Positions 1 through 6,071 of a stretch of DNA of 57,659 bases are shown one piece after another (positions within the stretch are counted from its first letter, which is position 1; every line of letters starts with the position of its first letter). The notes below the pieces were generated by a model, which was not told where the DNA came from, made no database searches, and saw nothing but the letters and a program-made list of their open reading frames with translations. The DNA comes from Akkermansiaceae bacterium (lineage in GTDB: Bacteria; Verrucomicrobiota; Verrucomicrobiia; Verrucomicrobiales; Akkermansiaceae), in assembly GCA_947491475.1 (NCBI GenBank), contig CANLKN010000007.1, forward strand, positions 1 to 57,659, in the 5' to 3' direction. The position numbers and the translations under genes were made by a program.

Positions 1-148
1 CCGCACCGAGATCTTCGATTTCATCGAAGGCTACTACAACACTCACCGCAAACACTCCTCCCTCGGCTACCGCACGCCGGCTCAGTTCGAGGCCTCATTG
101 AACACGCTAAACTAACCAAAAAACGGTCCAAAAATCAGTTGCATCTCA
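1..148 (+). mobile_element. Right end of an IS3-family insertion sequence
   Basis: Only the right end lies in the window. It contains the last part of the transposase gene and then about 33 bp of non-coding end. The probable terminal inverted repeat, read inward from the outer end, starts TGAGATGCAACTGATTTT and would finish at base 148 with CA, the usual IS3-family terminus. The left end and the flanking target duplication are outside the window, so the exact boundary is inferred. The element has inserted into the 3' part of the minus-strand gene that follows. Confidence 0.65.
2..115 (+). CDS. IS3-family transposase OrfB, C-terminal fragment
   Basis: The window opens inside this gene; 37 codons and a TAA stop are visible. 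The translation contains FIEGYYNTHRKHSSLGY followed by RTPAQFE, which is the hallmark C-terminus of IS3-family (rve/DDE integrase) transposases, just after the catalytic glutamate helix. The DDE residues are upstream of the window. Nothing shows whether the upstream part is intact. The stop codon lies inside the antisense small gene at 112-423. Confidence 0.85.
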   Translation, partial: RTEIFDFIEGYYNTHRKHSSLGYRTPAQFEASLNTLN

Positions 149-423
149 AGGCATTTCAAAATCGCCGGAAGCGAATCCCGTCTACCGGAACAGGAATTTT
201 CTACAACGCTTTGAATGTATGCCCATTCACCATATCGATTCTCCACTAATTCTGGATTTCGATATTTCCAATCCTTGGGTATATTTCCACCGTAAAGAAT
301 GGTCTCGACGAAACGGTCTGACGGTGATTCGTCGCCGAAAACGACCACTTCGGTGACGGTATCGTCGTCTTCGCCGGGAATTCTCCCTTGAACGACGAAC
401 CTTCGCGGTTTTGGTGAGCTCAT
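112..423 (-). CDS. Small acidic protein of unknown function, 3' end replaced by IS3 element
   Basis: 103 codons, no family recognised. The N-terminal two thirds is acidic (GEDDDTVTEVVVFGDESPSD) with no signal peptide or membrane segment. The last residues, EMQLIFGPFFG, are encoded by the inverted-repeat end of the IS3 element, and the stop codon lies in IS DNA. The native C-terminus has therefore been lost and the product is a truncated fusion. It is divergent from the XRE/HNH pair, with a 23-bp palindrome in the shared 93-bp intergenic space, so it may once have been part of the same regulated locus. No Shine-Dalgarno sequence precedes the ATG. Confidence 0.5.
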   Translation of the reverse strand: MSSPKPRRFVVQGRIPGEDDDTVTEVVVFGDESPSDRFVETILYGGNIPKDWKYRNPELVENRYGEWAYIQSVVENSCSGRRDSLPAILKCLEMQLIFGPFFG

Positions 424-464
424 ATATGAGAGGGAAAGCCTTGTGTACCGTATGCGTCAAGTTC

Positions 465-487
465 AAATGTTCCAATTTGGAACATTT
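465..487. promoter_or_regulatory. 23-bp perfect palindrome, probable operator
   Basis: Two exact 11-bp arms, AAATGTTCCAA and TTGGAACATTT, flank a single central T. The site lies 29 bp before the start of the XRE regulator and 41 bp before the divergent small gene, in the only intergenic space of this locus. XRE-family regulators, including restriction-modification C proteins, bind such palindromes as dimers and usually control their own promoter. I infer autoregulation and possibly divergent control; no promoter boxes are certain. Confidence 0.65.
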
Positions 488-516
488 CAGTTTATTGGTT
501 CTGCTACTTTAAGCAG

Positions 517-819
517 ATGTCCGAACATAAGGCTACGAAGCGTAATACAGCTGCCTCAAAAAATCTCGTTGGTTTGCGGCTACGCGAGGCAAGAAAATCC
601 TATCCGGGTGGACGCACTCAAGATCAACTCTCTGGCCGATTAGCGGTTCTCAAAGTTTCCATCGACCGGCCTGGAATCGCTAAAATTGAACTCGGCATGC
701 GCAGTGTATACGACTTCGAACTTGTGGCTTTGGCCCAAGCCTTGAAGGTCGATGTGCGATGGTTACTCGGAATGCAAGATTTCGGTGGCCGAGCTAAGGA
801 GGTAAGGAGGTCGTCATGA
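517..819 (+). CDS. XRE-family helix-turn-helix regulator
   Basis: 100 residues. A Cro/C1-type HTH spans about residues 17-85: it starts with GLRLREARKS, followed by TQDQLSGRLAVLKVSIDRPGIAKIELGMRSV split over the helices, and ends with ELVALAQALKVDVRWLLG, the typical final helices of XRE domains. There is no second domain, as in phage repressors or C-protein-type controllers. Its TGA overlaps the ATG of the downstream HNH gene (ATGA), so the two are translationally coupled. The palindrome at 465-487 is its likely target. It could be an antitoxin-like or C-protein-like regulator of the nuclease; no methylase is visible nearby. Confidence 0.8.
   Translation: MSEHKATKRNTAASKNLVGLRLREARKSYPGGRTQDQLSGRLAVLKVSIDRPGIAKIELGMRSVYDFELVALAQALKVDVRWLLGMQDFGGRAKEVRRSS
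796..810 (+). promoter_or_regulatory. Duplicated strong Shine-Dalgarno before the HNH gene
   Basis: Two consecutive AAGGAGG copies (796-802 and 804-810) precede the ATG at 816 with a 5-nt spacing from the second copy. They lie inside the end of the XRE gene. Almost every other gene in the window lacks any purine-rich SD, which makes this site exceptional and supports a foreign origin of the cassette. Confidence 0.8.
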
Positions 820-1487
820 CGGTTGACGTTGCTGCGGCGCTGCGGAAGTCCACCGGCCGGGCGAAGTCCGATGTGGCTAACAAGTTGGTGAGCATGTTTT
901 TGCATGAGGTCAGCCGAAAGGTTTGTGCGGCCGGGGAGTTGTCTGTGTCGGATCCGCGTTATTCAAAATCTGTTGTCGCCGCATTCGGGCAATGCTGTCT
1001 TTATTATGGCACGGAGCTGATAGACTCCGCGGTTCCAGTGGTGGAGCATCTCAATGGCATGAACCGGTTCAGTGTGGGTCTGCATGTGCCGGGCAACGTC
1101 GCCATGTCATGCAAATCCTGCAACAATAAGAAGCGGGATGACGACCAGAAGCTTCCGCTTTCAGAGAATGGTTGGGAGTCGTTCTTGTCTCACGACGGAA
1201 CCCGTTGTTCTCCAACATGTAGGACCTGTGCCTATTGGCGCCGCTTCTGGCCGGATTCGGACTTGCAGCAGTTATCACTGGCCGCTGCGCGGGAACGCGT
1301 GTTGAGATTTCAAGATCCTTATCAACAGTTCGTCAATTGGTCGGCCATGGTCCGAGGCACGCTTCGGGCAAAGATTGAGACTCTTTACCGGGACTGCCAA
1401 CGGTTCGCGACTTCTGAAATTGGGAAGCTGGCTACTGAAGTAGATTTGGAGTTCAGCAACGCAAACAGGCCAAAAGAAAAGAACTGA
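816..1487 (+). CDS. HNH-nuclease-like protein coupled to XRE regulator
   Basis: 223 residues. The central part (about 60-106) has an HNH layout: Q59-C-C-L-Y-Y-G, then E77-H78, N94 in PGNVAMSC, and C99-x2-C102-N103-N-K-K. The usual first zinc pair C-x2-C appears as CLYYG, so the second cysteine of that pair is replaced by tyrosine; a later C-x3-C-x2-C (CSPTCRTC, about 132-139) may complete a metal site. The C-terminal 80 residues are helical and unassigned. It overlaps the XRE gene by 4 bp and has a strong SD. The context suggests a controlled DNA nuclease, perhaps a restriction or defence enzyme, but the target is unknown. Confidence 0.65.
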   Translation: MTVDVAAALRKSTGRAKSDVANKLVSMFLHEVSRKVCAAGELSVSDPRYSKSVVAAFGQCCLYYGTELIDSAVPVVEHLNGMNRFSVGLHVPGNVAMSCKSCNNKKRDDDQKLPLSENGWESFLSHDGTRCSPTCRTCAYWRRFWPDSDLQQLSLAAARERVLRFQDPYQQFVNWSAMVRGTLRAKIETLYRDCQRFATSEIGKLATEVDLEFSNANRPKEKN

Positions 1488-1507
1488 CTTCATTCACTGC
1501 TCTGTGC

Positions 1508-2590
1508 TCACAAAAGCTCCTTCGGCAACGACGGAGACAGATTCTTGATCGCATCCGCCTCGTGGCGGTTGGCGACGAGCAGGGCGTCTTCGGTTTGCAC
1601 GACGATCAGGTCGTTCACACCTAACAGCGCGATCCGCGACCCGGGGCGGGCGTTGAAGACGATGTTGTCCTTTGAGTCGAGCTCGGTGATGGGCTCGTTG
1701 GCCCGGTTTCCATTGCCATAGGTTTGGAGATATTTCGCCACCGAGATCCACGAGCCGACATCGTCCCAATCGAAAGTGGCCTCGATATTGAGCACGCGGT
1801 CGGCGTGTTCCATGAGCGCGTAGTCGATGGAGCGGACGGGAAGATGGGGAAACTTCGCGGCCACGGTTTCTAACAAGTCTGGAGATGAGCGCAGTTCGTC
1901 GATGAACGCGGCGAGCTCCGGCGCGTGTTTGGCAAGTTGGGCGGTGACCACGGGCAGCGCCCAGACGAACATGCCGGCGTTCCATGAGAATCCGCCCTCG
2001 CGGAGGAATTCCTCGGCCAGCGCGGGGTTGGGTTTCTCGCGGAACCGTTTCACCTCGTGGGGCGCATGCGCGCAGGAAAGGCCGGAAATTTCAGCGGGTT
2101 CGCCGCGTTCGATGTAACCGTAGGACGGACAGGGCCAGGTCGGCTGGATGCCGATGGTGACGAGGCCTGCGGATTTCTCCGCAGTGGTGAGAGCATCGCC
2201 CATCACATCCTGGAATGCAGCGGTGTCGCGGATCAGTTGATCTGCGGGCAGCACCATCATCACCGCATCCGGATTACGGGCAGCGACGAGGCCAATGCCC
2301 AGCGCCACCGCCGGGGCGGTATCGCGTTTCGCGGGCTCGGCGAAGATGTTTTCCGAAGGGAGCATCGAGGCATTTTCGCGCACGGCGTCGAGTTGTTTGC
2401 CGTTGGTGAGGATGAGGATGTTTTCCAGCGGGACGAGGCCATCGAGTCGGCGGATGGCGTGTTCGAGCAGGGTGCCGGAGCCGAAAAGATCGAGCAATTG
2501 CTTTGGGCGCGAGTCGCGGCTCAGCGGCCAGAAGCGGGTGCCGGAGCCACCGGCGAGGATCAGTGCATAGGTATTTTCAGGTGTTGGCAT
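1508..2590 (-). CDS. manC: Mannose-1-phosphate guanylyltransferase
   Basis: 360 residues. The nucleotidyltransferase signature LAGGSGTRFWPLSR lies at residues 12-25, followed by RPKQLLDL and FAEPAKRDTAPA, all diagnostic for GDP-mannose pyrophosphorylases. The enzyme makes GDP-mannose from mannose-1-phosphate and GTP in the cytoplasm for glycan synthesis. The length is that of the single-domain form; the C-terminal cupin-type phosphomannose isomerase domain of bifunctional enzymes is absent. A strongly predicted left-handed beta-helix or second domain is not obvious. The gene stands alone on the minus strand, with its stop 21 bp from that of the convergent HNH gene. No SD is seen. Confidence 0.92.
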   Translation of the reverse strand: MPTPENTYALILAGGSGTRFWPLSRDSRPKQLLDLFGSGTLLEHAIRRLDGLVPLENILILTNGKQLDAVRENASMLPSENIFAEPAKRDTAPAVALGIGLVAARNPDAVMMVLPADQLIRDTAAFQDVMGDALTTAEKSAGLVTIGIQPTWPCPSYGYIERGEPAEISGLSCAHAPHEVKRFREKPNPALAEEFLREGGFSWNAGMFVWALPVVTAQLAKHAPELAAFIDELRSSPDLLETVAAKFPHLPVRSIDYALMEHADRVLNIEATFDWDDVGSWISVAKYLQTYGNGNRANEPITELDSKDNIVFNARPGSRIALLGVNDLIVVQTEDALLVANRHEADAIKNLSPSLPKELL

Positions 2591-2695
2591 GATGAAGTGG
2601 GTTTGATGGATGTTTTTCTGTGCGGGAAAGCAGGAACCGGCAACATTTTATTTTCCGGGGTTGTCGCGAGCCGCGCGGGAAGCTAATACCGGGGC

Positions 2696-3019
2696 ATGTC
2701 AGACGAGCATTCTGAATCGACACCCGCATGGATTGAAACCAGCGCTCTCACAGCCCCCGCGCTGTTGGGAGCCGCCGCAGGCTTGCTGCTTGGCGACTTG
2801 ATGCACCGCAGCGCGCGCCGCGGCGTGGGCATCGGCCTGGGCGTGCTCGGCGTGGCAGCACTGCTGCCATTTGCCGTCGGCGGTGTTTCCTGGCTGGTCA
2901 CCGGCCCAAAAAGCCGCCTCGGAGTGCGCCGCAAAATCCAGCGCATCCGCGACATCGGGCTCGGCGCGCCGGATTATGATGAAGTGGATGAGGAGCTCCG
3001 CGAGCAAGGCCTGATCTGA
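2696..3019 (+). CDS. Small membrane protein of unknown function
   Basis: 107 residues. Two hydrophobic segments (about 17-33 and 45-68) with a basic HRSARRG between them suggest a two-helix membrane hairpin. The C-terminal 40 residues are charged and soluble, ending DEVDEELREQGLI. I recognise no family. It ends 6 bp before the RmlD-like gene on the same strand, so the two are probably cotranscribed. The ATG has no SD. Confidence 0.65.
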   Translation: MSDEHSESTPAWIETSALTAPALLGAAAGLLLGDLMHRSARRGVGIGLGVLGVAALLPFAVGGVSWLVTGPKSRLGVRRKIQRIRDIGLGAPDYDEVDEELREQGLI

Positions 3020-3025
3020 GCCCGG

Positions 3026-3913
3026 ATGCGCATCGCCATCACAGGAAGCACCGGCCGCGTGGGTGCCGCATTGGTCCGCCACCTCGCAAGCCAGCATGAC
3101 ATCATTCCCCTGCCCCGCGCGGAGTGTGATTTTGAGGATTCAGCCTCACTGCAAAGCGCGCTGGATTCCCTCGAGTGCGATGTTTTCATCAACCCGGCCG
3201 CGCTCACCAACCTCGAAACCTGCGAAGACAATCCACGCCTCGCGATGCGTGTGAACTCCGCTGCGCCGGGAAAAATCGCCATCTGGGCCGCCGAACGCGG
3301 AGTGCGCATGATTCATCTGAGCACGGATTATCTGGTCGACGGAGAAACCACCATCCCGCTCACCGAAACGATGCGACCCGCCCCGGTCAGCGCCTACGGC
3401 CGCAGCAAGCTCGCCGGCGAACAGGCGGTGCTCACTCATCCGGGAAATCTCGTCCTCCGCGTGGCGTGGGTTTTCGGTCCGGAAAAACCGGCATTTGTCG
3501 ATCAAATCTTCGATGACGCGCTGGCGGGCAAGCCACTCTCCGCCGTGGCGGACAAATTCTCGCTGCCCACCTGCACTACCGATCTAGCGCAGTGGATTTC
3601 AGCCCTGTTAGAAACCGATGCAAGTGGCGTGCTGCATGCCTGCAATCCAGGTAAAGCAGTCAGTTGGCATGGCATGGCGGAGTTTGTTGTTAGGGAAATG
3701 ACCGCCTGCGGCTTGCTGCAAAGTTGTCCCGATGTGGCCGAGCTAAAGCTGGATGAAATCACGTTTTTCCACGCGCGCAGGCCGCGCTTCACGATGATGG
3801 ACAACACGCGCCTCAGCCGCCTGATCGGTGATCTCCGGCCATGGCCGGAAGCGTTGGCGGAATATGTCAAATACCGCTGCGACTCCACTACGGAAATACC
3901 ACCCGGGCCGTGA
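3026..3913 (+). CDS. rfbD: RmlD-like dTDP-4-dehydrorhamnose reductase / sugar-nucleotide SDR
   Basis: 295 residues, the normal length of the family. The Rossmann motif GSTGRVG starts at residue 7, the NPAALTNLETCE segment matches the RmlD 'NaaAyt.Vd.aE' region, and STDYLVDG and the catalytic YGRSK follow. RmlD reduces dTDP-4-keto-rhamnose with NADPH in dTDP-rhamnose synthesis. No rmlA, B or C gene is adjacent, so the substrate is inferred; a related reductase of another nucleotide sugar is possible. Its 3' end overlaps the convergent EEP-family gene by 26 bp. Confidence 0.82.
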   Translation: MRIAITGSTGRVGAALVRHLASQHDIIPLPRAECDFEDSASLQSALDSLECDVFINPAALTNLETCEDNPRLAMRVNSAAPGKIAIWAAERGVRMIHLSTDYLVDGETTIPLTETMRPAPVSAYGRSKLAGEQAVLTHPGNLVLRVAWVFGPEKPAFVDQIFDDALAGKPLSAVADKFSLPTCTTDLAQWISALLETDASGVLHACNPGKAVSWHGMAEFVVREMTACGLLQSCPDVAELKLDEITFFHARRPRFTMMDNTRLSRLIGDLRPWPEALAEYVKYRCDSTTEIPPGP

Positions 3914-4787
3914 CCGGAAAATGATCGGAGACCATCGGCTTGTCATGATCGCGGATTTCCGCCGCAAGAATCTCAGCTCCCTCGCTGACCATGATGTAAT
4001 CCACTTTCAGCGGGCCGGCCCGCGTGCCACGCCAGAAATGCAGGGTGGTGCGCGCGGGTTCCTTCGGATGCCGCGCTTGAAAAGTATCGGTCAAGCGGGC
4101 ATCGCGGGCAAGAACGGCGACGCCCGGGTTTTTCTCCCGCGCGTTGAGATCGCCTAACAGAACCACCGGCTGATCCGGAAACTTCCGGCCGTTGATGCGC
4201 TCCGCGAGCAAGACCGCCGAGCGCTCGCGCGAGCCCTGGTGCTTGTGGTCCCAGTGCGTGTTGAACACATAAAACCCGCGTTGGGTCGCGCGGTCCACCA
4301 ACCGCATCCAAGTGGCTGTGCGGGGAATGCCATTGCCCCAGGTTTTCGAGCCGGGATTTTCCGGATTATCGGATAACCAGAACGTGCCGCTGTCGGATTC
4401 ATCGGCTTCGAATCGGTCCCGGCTGAAAAAGATTCCAGCATACTCGCCGGAGCGCCGTCCATCGTCGCGGCCCGAACCGAAGAACTCATAACCCGGCAGC
4501 GATGCCCAAAGATCCGCAGCCTGACCGTGCATGGCCTCCTGCACTCCGATCACATCCGGAGCCTCCTCGCGGATCATGCGCACCGCGCCCAACACCCGCT
4601 GGTGCCACGCCCGCGCACCGGCATCCTCCGCATTTTCATAACGGATATTGAAAGTCATCAACTTGAGCTCGAGCCGGCCATCGGTAGCGACCGCCACCGC
4701 CTTCGGTGGACCCAGCACGCGTTCCTTGCGGCACGCCGTGGCCGACAAGGCAAGAATCGCGATGAGTATAATCCGGATCATGATCAT
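3888..4787 (-). CDS. Endonuclease/exonuclease/phosphatase-family lipoprotein
   Basis: About 299 residues from the ATG at 4787 (a second ATG is at 4781). Longer upstream readings run into rpmA and its terminator and are rejected. The N-terminus is a lipoprotein signal, IILIAILALSATAC, with the lipidated Cys at the end. EEP-superfamily motifs are clear: LMTFNIRYENA, VIGVQEA (catalytic Glu), NTHWDH, LLGDLNA and VSDHFPV (final Asp-His). Such enzymes cleave phosphodiesters of nucleic acids or phosphoesters of lipids and inositols; here the protein would act outside the cytoplasm, probably as a phosphate-scavenging hydrolase. The substrate cannot be read from the sequence. Confidence 0.85.
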   Translation of the reverse strand: MIMIRIILIAILALSATACRKERVLGPPKAVAVATDGRLELKLMTFNIRYENAEDAGARAWHQRVLGAVRMIREEAPDVIGVQEAMHGQAADLWASLPGYEFFGSGRDDGRRSGEYAGIFFSRDRFEADESDSGTFWLSDNPENPGSKTWGNGIPRTATWMRLVDRATQRGFYVFNTHWDHKHQGSRERSAVLLAERINGRKFPDQPVVLLGDLNAREKNPGVAVLARDARLTDTFQARHPKEPARTTLHFWRGTRAGPLKVDYIMVSEGAEILAAEIRDHDKPMVSDHFPVTARVVFP

Positions 4788-4788
4788 C

Positions 4789-4820
4789 AAAAAAGCCGCT
4801 TCCCCTGAGGAAAGCGGCTT
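4789..4820 (-). terminator. Rho-independent terminator after rpmA
   Basis: On the minus strand AAGCCGCTT and AAGCGGCTT form a perfect 9-bp stem around TCCTCAGGGG (the inner TCC/GGG can extend it), followed by TTTTTT. It lies 25 bp beyond the rpmA stop and directly before the start of the EEP-family lipoprotein gene, separating the two transcripts. Confidence 0.9.
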
Positions 4821-4845
4821 GGATTTGAAATTGGTCTCAAGTGAC

Positions 4846-5097
4846 TCAGTTCGCTTCGGCAAGCACGTTGATGCGGCGGGAGTCCTTGTCGAAAGCCACG
4901 CGGCCATCGACCAGCGCAAAGAGCGTGTGATCGCGGCCGATGCCCACGCCCTTGCCGGGGTGGAACTTGGTGCCGCGCTGGCGGATGAGGATGTTGCCGG
5001 CGATCACGGCCTGGCCGCCAAATTTTTTCACGCCGAGGCGCTTGCTGCGTGAGTCGCGACCGTTCTTGACGGAGCCTTGTCCTTTTTTATGGGCCAT
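4846..5097 (-). CDS. rpmA: 50S ribosomal protein L27
   Basis: 83 residues. The N-terminus [16 protein letters not shown] and the segments [10 protein letters not shown] and [15 protein letters not shown] are diagnostic for L27, which sits next to the peptidyl-transferase centre. There is no Firmicutes-type cleaved N-terminal extension. It is 27 bp downstream of rplU in the standard rplU-rpmA operon and is followed by a strong terminator. No SD is present upstream of the ATG. Confidence 0.97.
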   Translation of the reverse strand: MAHKKGQGSVKNGRDSRSKRLGVKKFGGQAVIAGNILIRQRGTKFHPGKGVGIGRDHTLFALVDGRVAFDKDSRRINVLAEAN

Positions 5098-5124
5098 GGA
5101 AGTAAGTGGATGGGTGTTGGATGA

Positions 5125-5436
5125 TTAACCGGCGATCGAGGTGATCTCGAGCGTGGTGAGGCTGCGGCGGAAGCCTTTGGTTTTGTGGAAGCCCTTGCGG
5201 CGCTTGAACTTGAAGGCGATGCCCTTGGGGCCGCGATACTGGCTGATCACCTTGGCGGTGACCGAGGCGCCTTCTACGGTGGGAGCTCCGATTTTCACGT
5301 TTTCGCCCTCGCCGACGAGCAAGGCGTCAAATTGAATTTCGGAGTCCACCTCGGCGTCGAGCTTCTCGACGTCGAACTTGGTGCCTTCTTGAACGCGGTA
5401 TTGTTTGCCGCCGGTTTTGATCACTGCGTAAGCCAT
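5125..5436 (-). CDS. rplU: 50S ribosomal protein L21
   Basis: 103 residues from the ATG at 5436. The start [15 protein letters not shown] is the canonical L21 N-terminus, so the 9-codon longer reading was not used. [17 protein letters not shown] and the C-terminal RRSLTTLEI are also typical; L21 binds 23S rRNA with L20. It is the first gene of the rplU-rpmA operon. A GC-rich hairpin lies in its leader. Confidence 0.96.
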   Translation of the reverse strand: MAYAVIKTGGKQYRVQEGTKFDVEKLDAEVDSEIQFDALLVGEGENVKIGAPTVEGASVTAKVISQYRGPKGIAFKFKRRKGFHKTKGFRRSLTTLEITSIAG

Positions 5437-5456
5437 GGCCGTATGGGAAAAATGTG

Positions 5457-5530
5457 GTTCCACCCCCGTGGGCGGGCGGGGAGATCACCACGGACCTCCC
5501 CACCGCGCAAGGTTTTTTTGCCCGACGGGG
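5457..5530 (-). promoter_or_regulatory. GC-rich hairpin in the rplU leader
   Basis: On the minus strand GGGGAG (5501-5496) and CTCCCC (5483-5478) can pair around a 12-nt loop. They are followed by further G/C-rich inverted tracts and a CACATTTTTCCC run just before rplU. This may be a structured 5' UTR of the ribosomal-protein operon. The pairing is read by eye only and no known leader family was recognised. Confidence 0.3.
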
Positions 5531-5700
5531 AATTTTTTGGGAGAAATTCCGGAAACCGGGGCTTCCAGCTTCTCCCAGCGGGTGATTGCATTATTGCCGG
5601 AAACATCCGCAAAGCCATGCCCCGGACGCCACAGATACTATCCGCTGCAGGCGAGCAAGGCATTGCAAATGCCCGGCGAAGTGGAACAAAATCCGACGTC

Positions 5701-5985
5701 ATGCCTTTCGATCAAGGCCAGTTTGATTTCGACGCACCCGGCAGCGATGCCGGATGGCGGCGTTGGCGCGAGGAGTTAATTGCGCAACAACAAGCTTTTG
5801 AATCGCGCTGGGGCGTGGTGCTTGGCAAGCGGGTGACGGTATTCCTGAGAAATCATGCGAAGCCGCTGAGCGGGATGTTGGAATGGATTGATCGCACCAA
5901 GGGAGGGAGTGGCGGACCACCTCGATTCCGTATGCTCGGCCTGGAGTTCGGCCATGAGGAAATCGAGAGCATTGTGCAGGAGTAG
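5701..5985 (+). CDS. Conserved-looking hypothetical small protein
   Basis: 94 residues from the ATG at 5701. The open frame extends far upstream, but that part is antisense to rplU and its leader and is not credible as protein. The product is soluble and mixed-charge, with a tryptophan-rich start (GWRRWREELIAQQQAFESRWG) and a segment VVLGKRVTVFLRNHAKPLSGMLEWI that looks like a small beta-barrel (Sm-like) strand pattern. No family is recognised and it has no obvious operon partner. Confidence 0.55.
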   Translation: MPFDQGQFDFDAPGSDAGWRRWREELIAQQQAFESRWGVVLGKRVTVFLRNHAKPLSGMLEWIDRTKGGSGGPPRFRMLGLEFGHEEIESIVQE

Positions 5986-6071
5986 TTATCTCATCAATAG
6001 AGGGCTTCGATCTATCGGTTCCGTGAAAGCGCCATGTAAACGCTGACTGGAGGGCTAATCCACCTCAACGG

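Noticed and set aside
5185-5700. Upstream extension of the small gene that ends at 5985
   Set aside because: It would be antisense to rplU and its leader; the segment from ATG 5701 alone looks like protein.
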